DNA of 64,000 bases from Saccharopolyspora rosea (lineage in GTDB: Bacteria > Actinomycetota > Actinomycetes > Mycobacteriales > Pseudonocardiaceae): the NCBI RefSeq assembly GCF_025643595.1, contig NZ_CP102826.1:2356001-2420000 (forward strand), read 5' to 3'. This document shows positions 1 to 7,753 of this stretch, piece after piece. The notes beneath the pieces were generated by a model. The model was given only the letters and a program-made list of their open reading frames with translations, ran no database searches and had not been told where the DNA came from. A program made the position numbers and the translations under genes. Position 1 is the first letter of the stretch. Every line of letters begins with the position of its first letter.

Positions 1-733
1 TGCCGTGGTCGGCGGCACCGGACTTGTCGCCGACCTGCCAGCCCTCCGGCGCTCCTGCCCTGATGAGCCCGTCGCCCGTCGTGTTGGTCCGCATCAGGTC
101 GACCAGGAGGGCCCGCTCGTCCTCGGGCAGCACGTCGCCGAGGGTGAACGCGCGCAAGCTGTGCGCCAGCGCTCGGGGCGTGCTGGTGTCGCGGACGCGG
201 GCCGGGTCGGTCTTGGTGAGCGGTTCGATCCCGTCGACGTGGGTGGTGGTGTCACCGATCCCGCGCAGCACCTCGGCCAGTCCCGCCGGACCGCCGATCT
301 CCCGGAACAGCAGGTTGTCCGCGGTGTTGTCGCTGTCGCGGACGGCGGCGTCCACCAGGGCGCGCAGCGTCATCCCGGTGTCGACGTGCTGTTCGGTGAC
401 CGGCGAGTTCTTCACCACGTCCTCCGGGCGGTACGTCACGTTCCGCTCCAACCCGGGGATGGGCGTCCGTTGCAGCACGGCGCCGGCGGTGAACACCTTG
501 TGCGTCGAGGCGTAGGAGAACCGCTCGTCGGCCCGGTACGCCACCTCCCGGCCGGTGGCGACGTCCACCGCGTACACCCCGAGCCGGGCCCCGAAGGAGC
601 GTTCGAGCCGCTGGAACTCGTTCTGCCCCGTCGGCGGTGCCTCGGCCGGAGCGGTCGCGCAGGAGGACAGCAGGGCGAGGACCAGGGCGGCGAGGACCGC
701 CCGCACGCTCGTCCGGGGAAGGGAAATGGACAC
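1..733 (-). CDS. class A serine beta-lactamase, lipoprotein (3' end outside window)
   Basis: Hydrolyses beta-lactams outside the membrane. The GTG start has an AAAGGAG ribosome site 7-8 bases upstream. Residues 1-25 form a lipoprotein signal ending in the lipobox LSSC (Cys25). The active-site motifs are S76-T-H-K79 (SxxK), S134-D-N136 and a K-S-G triad near the cut end; E170 is the omega-loop glutamate. The loop reads EPLTKTDPARVRDT: it is one residue shorter than in TEM and has no Asn four residues after the Glu, where class A enzymes normally carry Asn170. About 244 residues are visible of an expected 290 or so, and the C-terminus is cut by the window edge. The family assignment is firm; substrate range cannot be read. 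Confidence 0.93.
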   Translation of the reverse strand, partial: MSISLPRTSVRAVLAALVLALLSSCATAPAEAPPTGQNEFQRLERSFGARLGVYAVDVATGREVAYRADERFSYASTHKVFTAGAVLQRTPIPGLERNVTYRPEDVVKNSPVTEQHVDTGMTLRALVDAAVRDSDNTADNLLFREIGGPAGLAEVLRGIGDTTTHVDGIEPLTKTDPARVRDTSTPRALAHSLRAFTLGDVLPEDERALLVDLMRTNTTGDGLIRAGAPEGWQVGDKSGAADHG

Positions 734-764
734 TCGCGCTCCTTTCGGATCAATCGGTATCCGA

Positions 765-793
765 AGCCTAGGAACGCGCCGTCCCCCGGACAA
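765..793 (-). promoter_or_regulatory. sigma-70-type promoter of the beta-lactamase gene
   Basis: On the minus strand TTGTCC (788-793) is followed by a 17-base spacer and TAGGCT (765-770). This places transcription start about 25 bases ahead of the GTG start at 733. Hexamer sequence and spacing are those of a housekeeping actinobacterial promoter. No regulatory gene lies beside it. Confidence 0.55.
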
Positions 794-870
794 AGACCGA
801 ACCGCGCAGTTCGATGCCGAAACGGCATGAGCGCAGGTCCACGGCCCGGGAACGTCCCCGGGGAGCGCTG

Positions 871-1052
871 ACGAGCCCAGGATCGCGTCCCGGTGCTCCA
901 GTGCGACGCAGGCCAGCAGGTCGTCGATGCGACCGACGCTGATCGTGGTGTAGTCCCGGTGCGCGGCGACGGCCCGCAGCAGTCCGGTGGGGCCGACGAT
1001 CCAGCCCAGTCGCAGCCCGGCCAGCGAGAACGGCTTGGACATGCTGCCGCTA
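871..1052 (-). pseudogene. class I/II aminotransferase remnant
   Basis: The minus strand encodes SGSMSKPFSLAGLRLGWIVG followed by about 35 more residues resembling the fold-type I aminotransferase core; SMSK holds the PLP-binding lysine. There is no start codon with a ribosome site, upstream codons do not resemble an aminotransferase N-terminus, and the reading loses similarity after about 60 residues. The piece is therefore an internal fragment of a lost gene. The family is recognisable from the PLP-lysine motif; the original substrate is not. Confidence 0.55.
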
Positions 1053-1247
1053 CAACGCCGGAATCCGAGCCGGTCGTCTTCGTGCGCGTCGTCACCGGCG
1101 CCTGACGTGCGACCAGCCGGTCCGGGCCGCCCGGGAGAGGCGCGAATCGTGATCGCACCGCGCTCGGCGGGTTAGGGTGGGGGTGTTCAGTCGATCAGCT
1201 TGCCCGGGCGTCCGGCACGGACGAGCGCGGTGGGAGGAGTGTTCGAA

Positions 1248-1685
1248 GTGGACAGTGCGCGGGAGTCCGCGGAGTTCAGCCCGACGGACTGGGTGCGGGA
1301 GCAGACGAGGAAGATCCTCGACACCGGGACCACCGAGGGCATCGAGGTGCGCGGAGCGCCGATCGTCCTGCTGACGCTGCGCGGCGCGCGGACCGGCAAA
1401 CTCCGCTACACCCCGGTGATGCGCGTGGAGCACGAAGGTCGCTACGCCGTCATCGCCTCCAAGGGCGGAGCCCCGGAACACCCCACCTGGTACCACAACA
1501 TCCGGGCGCACCCCGAGATCCGGCTGCAGGACGGGACCGTGACCCGCGAGTACGTCGCCCGGGAGGTCGAGGGCGCCGAGCGCGAGCAATGGTGGGAGCG
1601 GGCCGTGGCGGCATTCCCGTCGTACGCCGAGTACCAGGCGAAGACCGACCGCCGGATCCCGGTCCTCGTGCTCGAACCCCGGTAG
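1248..1685 (+). CDS. deazaflavin-dependent nitroreductase-fold oxidoreductase (DDN type)
   Basis: A 145-residue protein of the actinobacterial family that includes Ddn of Mycobacterium, which uses the deazaflavin F420. Features are the hydrophobic strand [19 protein letters not shown], the motif [13 protein letters not shown] near residues 78-92, and a C-terminal [19 protein letters not shown] tail. I chose GTG 1248 because GGGAGGAG lies at 1232-1239, a good distance away; GTG 1239 is too close to it. The gene stands alone between a remnant and a convergent operon. Cofactor use (F420 or FMN) is inferred from family and not shown here. Confidence 0.85.
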   Translation: MDSARESAEFSPTDWVREQTRKILDTGTTEGIEVRGAPIVLLTLRGARTGKLRYTPVMRVEHEGRYAVIASKGGAPEHPTWYHNIRAHPEIRLQDGTVTREYVAREVEGAEREQWWERAVAAFPSYAEYQAKTDRRIPVLVLEPR

Positions 1686-1767
1686 CGGGCCGCCCGGGCG
1701 CCGGACCGCCGGTGCGGCCGCGGGACGCGAAGGCGCTCACCCCGCGGCCTCCCGGCGGTGCACCGTC

Positions 1768-2823
1768 TCATGTGGACTTCCGTGCGGGGCGGATCCCGGC
1801 GTCCTGGGGCGGGATCCCGAACACGCGTTCGGCGGTGCGATGGCTGATGCCGGCGCGCTGGGCGTCGGTCAGCGGCGCACCGCGCAGGAAGGCGAGCGCG
1901 TCCGCCGGGTCTTCGTACGGGGCGTCGATCGCGAACATGACGTTGTCGTTGCCGACGGCGCGCAGTCCGAGGCCGAGGACGTCTTCGTCGTCGATCCCGC
2001 TGGTGGTGAGGACGAAGTTGCGCCGGAAGTACTCGCCCGGCGTGAGTTCCAGCGCGGGCAGGGGGGTGGCGGCGCCGGCTACTCGGCGCGCGAACGCGTG
2101 CCGGTTGTCGATGCGCCGGAGCCAGAACGGGATGCCTTCTCCGAGATGTCCCAACACGATCGTCAGGCCCGGGTTGCGGTCCAAGGTGCCGCTGAGGATG
2201 AGCCGCATGGCGTGCAGCCCGGCTTCGGCCTGGTAGCCCCAGATCGCCCCGGACAGGCCGTGGTCGGTGTACGCGGCGGGGGTGCTGGGCGCTCGCGGGT
2301 GCAGGTACACGGGTGCCCGGTGGGCTTCGGCGGCGTCGAGCAGCGGGGCGAACCGCGGTTCGTCGAGGTAGTGCCCGCCGGTGTGGGAATTGATCATGAT
2401 TCCGCTCAGGCCGAGCGGCCCCATGATGCGTCCGATCTCCTCGGCGGCCGCGTGCGGGTCCTGCGGGGCGACGGTGCCCAGACCGGCGAACCGGTGGGGG
2501 TGCCGGTGCACGATCGCGGCCAGTGCGCCGTTGAACTCGCGGGCCAGTTCGACGGCGGCGGCGGTCGGGTACGGCTGCACCCCGGGTGGGTTGAGGCTCA
2601 GCACCGCCAGATCCTGGCCGACGGCGTCCATTTCGGTGATGCGTGCGTCGAGGTCGACGATCCGGGAACGCATCGGCTCGGTGCGTTCCACCGCGCGCAT
2701 CAGCTCCACCTCGGTCCGATCGCCGGGCAGCACGTCGAGTTCGTGCGCGGCCCGCAGGAACTCCGCCGTGCTGAAGTGCTCCTCGACAGCGATGACCCGG
2801 TTGCCGCCGACCGGCTCCGTCAT
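1768..2823 (-). CDS. metal-dependent aromatic acid decarboxylase, amidohydrolase superfamily (gamma-resorcylate/LigW type)
   Basis: A 351-residue TIM-barrel protein. The N-terminus carries VEEHF, where this decarboxylase group uses Glu-x-His instead of the usual His-x-His; then YLHPR (metal His), GHLGEGIPF with RIDNR, TTSG, and the metal Asp in AIDAPYED. This is the motif order of gamma-resorcylate and 5-carboxyvanillate decarboxylases, which remove CO2 from hydroxybenzoates non-oxidatively. It is the last gene of a three-gene minus-strand operon and overlaps the SDR upstream by four bases, so the two are probably translationally coupled. A hydrolytic member of the same family cannot be excluded; the decarboxylase reading rests on the EEHF signature. 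Confidence 0.75.
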   Translation of the reverse strand: MTEPVGGNRVIAVEEHFSTAEFLRAAHELDVLPGDRTEVELMRAVERTEPMRSRIVDLDARITEMDAVGQDLAVLSLNPPGVQPYPTAAAVELAREFNGALAAIVHRHPHRFAGLGTVAPQDPHAAAEEIGRIMGPLGLSGIMINSHTGGHYLDEPRFAPLLDAAEAHRAPVYLHPRAPSTPAAYTDHGLSGAIWGYQAEAGLHAMRLILSGTLDRNPGLTIVLGHLGEGIPFWLRRIDNRHAFARRVAGAATPLPALELTPGEYFRRNFVLTTSGIDDEDVLGLGLRAVGNDNVMFAIDAPYEDPADALAFLRGAPLTDAQRAGISHRTAERVFGIPPQDAGIRPARKST

Positions 2824-3572
2824 GCTCGCCTCCCGCCGTCGACCGACATCGCGATCCCGGTGACGTAGGACGCCTCCGCGGAGCACAGCCACACCGCGGC
2901 GGCGGCGATCTCCTCCGGGCTGGCGAGCCGGCCGAGCGGGGTGACGGCCTCCTGCCGGGCGGTCAGGTCGGTGCCCGCGGCGACCGCGTCGTACATGGCG
3001 GTGCGGGTCAGCGCGGGGCACAGGCTGTTGACGCGGATGTTCTCCGGGGCGTGGTCGACGGCGGCGGCCTTGGACAACCCGACGACGCCGTGCTTGCTCG
3101 CGACGTAGGCCGGAGCGTGCGGGATCGCGTGCAGGCCGCCGTTGGAGGCGGTGTTGACGATCGCGCCGCCGCCGCGCCGCCGCAACGCGGGAAGCTCGTA
3201 CTTCATGCACAGGAACGTGCCGGTGAGGTTCACGCGGACGACGCGGTCCCACTCCTCGGCCGTCATCTCGGTGAGCTGCCGGTCGGTGGACGGCACCCCG
3301 GCGTTGTTGAAGGCGAAGTCCACACCGCCGAACGCCGCCACGACGCGGTCGACGGCCTGCCGCACGGACCGCTCGTCGCCGATGTCGACGGTGATCGCTT
3401 CGGCCGTGCCGCCCTCGGCCGCGATCAGCGCCGCGGTCCGACCAGCGGTGCGTTCGTCGAGATCGAGCACGCCGACCGCGGCTCCGCGCCGGGCGAACTC
3501 CAGTGCGCTCGCCCGTCCGATCCCGCTGCCTGCGCCGGTGACCAGTCCGATCTTGCCCGTGAAGTCCGTCAT
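2820..3572 (-). CDS. short-chain dehydrogenase/reductase (SDR)
   Basis: A classical 250-residue SDR. It has the nucleotide loop TGAGSGIGRA near residue 13, NNAG near 91, the catalytic Ser in NTASNGG, YVASK (Tyr-Lys), and a C-terminus ending VDGGRRA. LDLDER after the second strand has an acidic residue, which favours NAD over NADP. It sits between the decarboxylase and the small barrel protein with ATGA overlaps on both sides, so it probably oxidises or reduces a carbonyl in the same aromatic pathway. The substrate is not readable. Confidence 0.85.
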   Translation of the reverse strand: MTDFTGKIGLVTGAGSGIGRASALEFARRGAAVGVLDLDERTAGRTAALIAAEGGTAEAITVDIGDERSVRQAVDRVVAAFGGVDFAFNNAGVPSTDRQLTEMTAEEWDRVVRVNLTGTFLCMKYELPALRRRGGGAIVNTASNGGLHAIPHAPAYVASKHGVVGLSKAAAVDHAPENIRVNSLCPALTRTAMYDAVAAGTDLTARQEAVTPLGRLASPEEIAAAAVWLCSAEASYVTGIAMSVDGGRRA

Positions 3573-3895
3573 GACAGCGCCTCGTGGTTGGCCCAGACGA
3601 CCTGGTAGGGATACCGGGACTGCCAGCGCCGGATGAGTTCACCGACCCCGGGAGCGGCGAACGAGGCGTTGAGCGCGTCGAGGTCGGTGAAGCCGAGCTG
3701 CACGATCGCGGTGGCCGCGAACACGGGGCTGTGCTCGTCGGCGGGTACGCGGATGTGGCGCCGAGCCGCGAACGTCCGGACGTGCCCGGAGTCCACCATC
3801 ACCTTTTCGATTTCCTCCAGATATCGATCCAACTCGGTGTCGGGGATCGGGGCGGTGAACGAAACGATCATCGTGTGTTGCAGCATGCCTGCCAT
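3569..3895 (-). CDS. small EthD/Dabb-like ferredoxin-fold protein, first gene of operon
   Basis: About 108 residues, beginning MLQHTMIVSFTAP after a possible upstream ATG. The alternation of strands and helices (MIVSF...ELDRYLEEIEKVMVD...ATAIVQLGFTDLDALNASF...) looks like a dimeric alpha/beta barrel such as EthD or Dabb proteins, which often accompany aromatic-degradation genes. It has no catalytic motif I can name. The start is ambiguous: ATG 3895 or 3886, neither with a strong ribosome site. It overlaps the SDR by four bases and is divergent from the LysR gene, the expected layout of a regulator and its target operon. Confidence 0.6.
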   Translation of the reverse strand: MAGMLQHTMIVSFTAPIPDTELDRYLEEIEKVMVDSGHVRTFAARRHIRVPADEHSPVFAATAIVQLGFTDLDALNASFAAPGVGELIRRWQSRYPYQVVWANHEALS

Positions 3896-3945
3896 CGAAC
3901 CCGCGCCTGCGGCAGAAGTCCAAGACCGATCGGACCTCGCAGCGA

Positions 3946-3951
3946 TAACCT
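3946..3951 (+). promoter_or_regulatory. -10 element for leaderless LysR transcript
   Basis: TAACCT lies exactly six bases before the ATG at 3958, so transcription should begin at or next to the start codon. No Shine-Dalgarno sequence precedes this ATG, which fits leaderless translation. Confidence 0.5.
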
Positions 3952-3957
3952 GTGGGC

Positions 3958-4815
3958 ATGACTGCTCTGGAGACGCGGGAGTTGGAGTACTTCGTCGCGG
4001 TCGCCGAGGAACTCCACTTCGGCCGTGCCGCCGTGCGCCTGTCCATCGCTCAGCCGGCCCTGTCCAAGGCGATTCGACGGGTCGAATCGCGGCTCGGCGT
4101 TGCGCTGTTGGTGCGGTCCAGTCGTCACGTCTCGCTGACACCGGCGGGGGAGGCGTTGCTGGAGCACGGCCGCCACGCGCTCAACGCGGTCAGCGCCGCC
4201 GTCCAGCGGGCTCGCCGGGCCGGTGACTCCGAAGCGCGGCTGCGGCTGGTCCTCAAGCCCGGTGGCGATGCCGGCCTGCTGTCCGGCATCCTCGCCCGAT
4301 ACGCCGATCAGCCCCACGCCCGCCAGGTGGACGTCGTGTTCGGCGGTGCCACCGATCGCGCCGACCAGCTGCGCGACGGCCGGGCCGACGTGGCGCTGCT
4401 GTACGCGCCGTTCGACGATCTCACCGGGCTGGCGCACGAGACGTTGCACGTCGAGGACCGCGTGGCGATCCTGCCGCGCGACCACCGGCTGGCCTCACGC
4501 GACGAGCTGCGGCTGGCCGACCTCGAACACGAGACGCTGCCGCGGTGGAAGGGCGTGCCCGGCGGCGGAACCGGGCCGGAAATCGACGATGTGCCGCAGC
4601 TGAACCACCTCATCGCCCTCGGCCGGACGATCGCCGTGCTCCCGCGCTCGCTCGTCGAACCCCTTCCCGCGGGGCTCGTGCGCATCCCCGTCGCCGATGC
4701 CGCGCCCAGCCGTCTGGTCGTCGCCTGGTCGCAGTCCGACCGCCGGCCGCTCGTCGCCGCGTTCGTCGAGGCGGCGGTGGCCGCGAGCGGGTCGCAGGCC
4801 GGTGACCAGCCCTGA
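3958..4815 (+). CDS. LysR-family transcriptional regulator
   Basis: A 285-residue regulator. The winged helix-turn-helix is at the N-terminus (LEYFVAVAEELHFGRAAVRL, then IAQPALSKAIRRVE), followed by the linker SLTPAGEALLEHGR and a periplasmic-binding-like effector domain (VDVVFGGATDRADQLRDGRADVALL). It is transcribed away from the decarboxylase/SDR operon with 62 bases between, so it probably controls that operon in response to an aromatic acid. GTG 3952 is an alternative start two codons earlier. The effector-domain ligand is unknown. Confidence 0.9.
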   Translation: MTALETRELEYFVAVAEELHFGRAAVRLSIAQPALSKAIRRVESRLGVALLVRSSRHVSLTPAGEALLEHGRHALNAVSAAVQRARRAGDSEARLRLVLKPGGDAGLLSGILARYADQPHARQVDVVFGGATDRADQLRDGRADVALLYAPFDDLTGLAHETLHVEDRVAILPRDHRLASRDELRLADLEHETLPRWKGVPGGGTGPEIDDVPQLNHLIALGRTIAVLPRSLVEPLPAGLVRIPVADAAPSRLVVAWSQSDRRPLVAAFVEAAVAASGSQAGDQP

Positions 4816-4881
4816 CCCGGCTCGGCCTCCGGCGTGGCCTCCTCCACGGCGCGGTCGGCGGTCTCGACCCCGGCGCTGCGG

Positions 4882-4887
4882 CAGAAT
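4882..4887 (+). promoter_or_regulatory. -10 element for leaderless DUF6314 transcript
   Basis: CAGAAT lies six bases before ATG 4894 with no ribosome site between. It is a weaker match to TANNNT than the other cases in this window, but has the same spacing. Confidence 0.35.
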
Positions 4888-4893
4888 GCACCC

Positions 4894-5352
4894 ATGGACT
4901 CCGTGGACGCCGCCACCGGTTTCCCGGTCACCGATCTCACCGCGCACTTCGCCGGGTGGTGGGGAGTGGACCGCGAGATCGTCGATCCCGCCGGTGCTCA
5001 GCTCGCGGTGTTCACCGGCGTCGCGAGCTTCACCCCGGACGACGACGCGCTGGTCTACCGGGAGCGGGGAACGCTGGTCATGGGGGAGAACCAGGCGTCG
5101 GCGACCCGGGTCCTGCACTACCGGCTGCGCGGCCCGGGGCGGGCGGACGTGCACTTCGACCACGGCGGCTTCTTCCACGACCTCGATCTGCGCACCGGCC
5201 GGTGGTCGGCGAGCCATCCCTGCCGCGCCGATCTGTACCGCGTCGAGTTCCTCGTCCAGGACCCGGACACCTGGTGGCAGGAGTGGGCGGTCACCGGTCC
5301 GGCCAAGAGCTACACGTCCACCACCGAGTTCCGCCGCAGGCCCGCGGTGTGA
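4894..5352 (+). CDS. DUF6314-like protein
   Basis: A 152-residue soluble protein. It has repeated strand signatures: FTGVASFTPDDDALVYRERG, GENQASATRVLHYRLRG, DVHFDHGGFFHDLDL, then HPCRADLYRVEFLVQD and a final WAVTGPAKSYTSTTEFRR. This pattern (barrel strands ending in a K-x-Y-x-x-x-T-x-F/Y motif) is that of the DUF6314 family, which has no established function; a lipocalin-like barrel is my structural guess. It ends six bases from the convergent SRPBCC gene. No signal peptide. Confidence 0.7.
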   Translation: MDSVDAATGFPVTDLTAHFAGWWGVDREIVDPAGAQLAVFTGVASFTPDDDALVYRERGTLVMGENQASATRVLHYRLRGPGRADVHFDHGGFFHDLDLRTGRWSASHPCRADLYRVEFLVQDPDTWWQEWAVTGPAKSYTSTTEFRRRPAV

Positions 5353-5358
5353 CCGCGC

Positions 5359-5823
5359 TCAGGGACCGGACGTCCAGAGCTGTTCGGCTCGGTGCTTCAG
5401 GGCTCGGGCGACGGCGTCGAACCCGGCCTTGATCCACGGGCCGGTCGCGGCCAGCAGCCGTTCGGCGTGCGCACCGCTGAAGGTGTCGGTGGTGCGGTAG
5501 CGGCACCGGTCGTCCCCGAGGGGGTCGATCCACTGGTCGCGGAACGCGAAGATGCCGGGCACGTCGTCGCCGGTGTCGTAGCGCAGGTGGCGCGGTGGGT
5601 CGACGACGCGGACGTACTCGCGGTTGACGAACGTCGCGTCCGAGCCGTCCATCGCGGGGACGGTGAGGTCGATCGGGGACCCGATGTCCAATGTGGTCGA
5701 CACCTGCACGGTGTACGGGTTCCACTCGGGGTAGCGGGGGTAGTCGACCAGCACCTGCCACACGAAGTCGGCAGGTGCGTCGATCTCCGCGGTGATGGAC
5801 TCGATGACGATCGGCTCGGTCAT
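5359..5823 (-). CDS. SRPBCC (START/polyketide-cyclase-like) protein
   Basis: A 154-residue helix-grip protein. It opens with ESITAEIDAPADFVWQVLVD and YPRYPEWNPYT, the classic start of SRPBCC domains, and closes with a long C-terminal helix (GFDAVARALKHRAEQL). These proteins bind hydrophobic ligands in a deep pocket. It is the last gene of the minus-strand sulfation module and overlaps the SDR by four bases. Its likely role is binding or processing the module's lipophilic substrate; that is inferred from context. Confidence 0.8.
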   Translation of the reverse strand: MTEPIVIESITAEIDAPADFVWQVLVDYPRYPEWNPYTVQVSTTLDIGSPIDLTVPAMDGSDATFVNREYVRVVDPPRHLRYDTGDDVPGIFAFRDQWIDPLGDDRCRYRTTDTFSGAHAERLLAATGPWIKAGFDAVARALKHRAEQLWTSGP

Positions 5824-6602
5824 GACGGCATGTACTCTCCGCCGTTGACGTCCAGCGTCGCGCCGGTGACCTCGGAGGAGTGGCGGGACAGCAGGTAGAG
5901 CACCGCGCCCGCGCACGCCTCGTCCGGCGGGATCCGGCCGAGCGGGTTGCGGGCCGCGATCTCGTCGTGGACGTCCTGCTCGGTCACGCCCCGCTGCTCG
6001 GCGGTCATCCGCAGGTAGAACCGCACGCCGGGGCCGTCCAGCCAGCCCATGACCGCCTGGTTGACCCGGATTCCGTGTTCGCCGAGCTCCAGCGCCAGCG
6101 ACCGCGTCGCCGCGGACAGCGCGCCCTTGGCCGCCGCGTACCCGCCCTCGCCGCGCATCGGCTTGCGGGTGGTCATGGAGCCGATGTTGACGATCGAGCC
6201 GCGCCCGGCCGCCCGCATGTGCGGCACCACGGCGCGGCTCATGTTGAGGGCGCCGAACAGGATGATGTCCATCGCGCGGCGGATCGCCTTCTCCGGGGTG
6301 TCGAGCAGGTCGGCGAACCCCGGGTGCCCGTAGGCCGAGTTGACCAGTCCGGTGATCATGCCGAACCGGTCCACCGCGGCGTCCACCAGGCGGGAGACGT
6401 CCTCCGGTTCGCGGACGTCGCAGGGGACGGCGAGGGCCGCGCCGCCGTCGGCGGTGATCTTCTCGGCTTCCCGGTCGATCACCTCGGTCGACCGGGCGGC
6501 CAGCACGACTTTCGCGCCCTCAGCGGCGGCGCGCTCCGCCAGTCGGGCGCCCAGCCCGGCGCCGACCCCGGAGACGACCACCACTTCGTCGGCGAGCATC
6601 AT
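5820..6602 (-). CDS. short-chain dehydrogenase/reductase (SDR) of the sulfation module
   Basis: A 260-residue SDR with the coenzyme loop SGVGAGLGARL near residue 11, the catalytic Ser in NIGSMTTRK, and YAAAK. LAARS after the second strand carries the Arg typical of NADP users. The loop after YxxxK includes VMGWLDGPGVRFYLRM, a hydrophobic lid region. It overlaps the sulfotransferase upstream and the SRPBCC gene downstream by four bases each, so the three should be made together. It may prepare or oxidise a hydroxyl on the same lipophilic substrate. Confidence 0.85.
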   Translation of the reverse strand: MMLADEVVVVSGVGAGLGARLAERAAAEGAKVVLAARSTEVIDREAEKITADGGAALAVPCDVREPEDVSRLVDAAVDRFGMITGLVNSAYGHPGFADLLDTPEKAIRRAMDIILFGALNMSRAVVPHMRAAGRGSIVNIGSMTTRKPMRGEGGYAAAKGALSAATRSLALELGEHGIRVNQAVMGWLDGPGVRFYLRMTAEQRGVTEQDVHDEIAARNPLGRIPPDEACAGAVLYLLSRHSSEVTGATLDVNGGEYMPS

Positions 6603-7753
6603 GGCAGAACCTCCTGGTAGAACGCGAAATCCCGCTCCAGCTGCTCCCGCGAGAGCCCGAAGTCCTCCGGCGCGTAGGAGTGGGAGGCGCGTCGTTGTCG
6701 TCGATCACGATCCACATAGGACTCGAATGCGCGGACGTCGACGTCGTCGACGGGCAGTCCCAGCTCGCCCAGCACGCGGCGGGCTTCGGCGACCGGCTGG
6801 GACAGCATCGACTCGAACCGGACGTCCACGAAGCGGTCCGGGCGCCGGGCGCGGACCGCGGTGAACTCGCGCAGACCGGTGGCGAACCGGTCGCTCCAGT
6901 ACCGGCCGATCGCGGCCGGGTCGCACGCGTCGCTGTACTGCGCGGACATCGTGTGCACCATCGAGGCGTAGGACGGGACCGCGCGCACCGGGGAGCGGTG
7001 CGTCATGACGATCCGGCAGTCGTCGAACGCGTCCAGCACGGTGCCCACCGCGGTGAGGTGGTGCGGCGACTTCAGCACCCAGTGCCTGTTCGCCCGCGAC
7101 GGGTCCTGCCACTGCAGCACTTGCAGCCACTGGCGGAGCTCTCCGTAGGCCCTGCTCTGGTCCGCGCTGCGCAGCCAGTCGCCGTAGCCGGGCACCCAGT
7201 AGAACGAGTCGAAGCTCATCGAGGTGAACGTCCGGTCGAGGAGGATCACCTCCTCTTCCGGGCCGTCCCACTGCACGGTGTGGATGTCGCCGAAGTCGGG
7301 CGAGAGTTCCAGGAACGCCCGCATCCGGTCGCGCGCGCGGCGTTTGCGCTCCGGCGCGTCCGGCCCCTCGCCGGGGAACGGGATCGGGTAGGAGGTCTCC
7401 CAGGACAGCGTGGCGGTCAGCCTCGGCGACGAGGCCAGCAGCCGGTGCAGCAGCGTGGACCCGGTGCGCGGCAGGCCGCAGATCACCGCCGTCACGGCCG
7501 GTTCGACGTCGAGGATCTCCGGGTGTTCGCGTTGCAGGGCCCGCAACCGCAGTCGGTCCACGAGCAGCGCGGTGAGCCTGCGCCGGGTCAGCTCGACGCC
7601 GAGCTCGGACAGCCGCGCTTCGTCGTTCAACGCGGCGACGAGCACCCCGAGAGGTTCGAGGAACCACTCGTCGCCGAACTCGTGCAGCCCTGCCTTGTCC
7701 CGCGCGGCGGCCAACAGCTCGTCGACGCGCAGCGCCGCGTTCGTCTCCGTCAC
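6599..7753 (-). CDS. PAPS-dependent sulfotransferase
   Basis: A 384-residue sulfotransferase of the actinobacterial Sulfotransfer_3 type. The PAPS 5'-phosphosulfate loop is GLPRTGSTLLHRLL near residue 92. HWVLKSPHH and IVMTHRSPVRAVPSYAS supply the 3'-phosphate-binding Arg and Ser. The N-terminal 80 residues are helical and precede the loop, as in mycobacterial homologues. GTG 7753 overlaps the DUF1214 gene by four bases. PAPS would come from the cysD-cysNC pair 3 kb upstream on the same strand. The acceptor is unknown; a steroid- or lipid-like alcohol is plausible from the neighbouring genes. Confidence 0.88.
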   Translation of the reverse strand: MTETNAALRVDELLAAARDKAGLHEFGDEWFLEPLGVLVAALNDEARLSELGVELTRRRLTALLVDRLRLRALQREHPEILDVEPAVTAVICGLPRTGSTLLHRLLASSPRLTATLSWETSYPIPFPGEGPDAPERKRRARDRMRAFLELSPDFGDIHTVQWDGPEEEVILLDRTFTSMSFDSFYWVPGYGDWLRSADQSRAYGELRQWLQVLQWQDPSRANRHWVLKSPHHLTAVGTVLDAFDDCRIVMTHRSPVRAVPSYASMVHTMSAQYSDACDPAAIGRYWSDRFATGLREFTAVRARRPDRFVDVRFESMLSQPVAEARRVLGELGLPVDDVDVRAFESYVDRDRRQRRASHSYAPEDFGLSREQLERDFAFYQEVLP

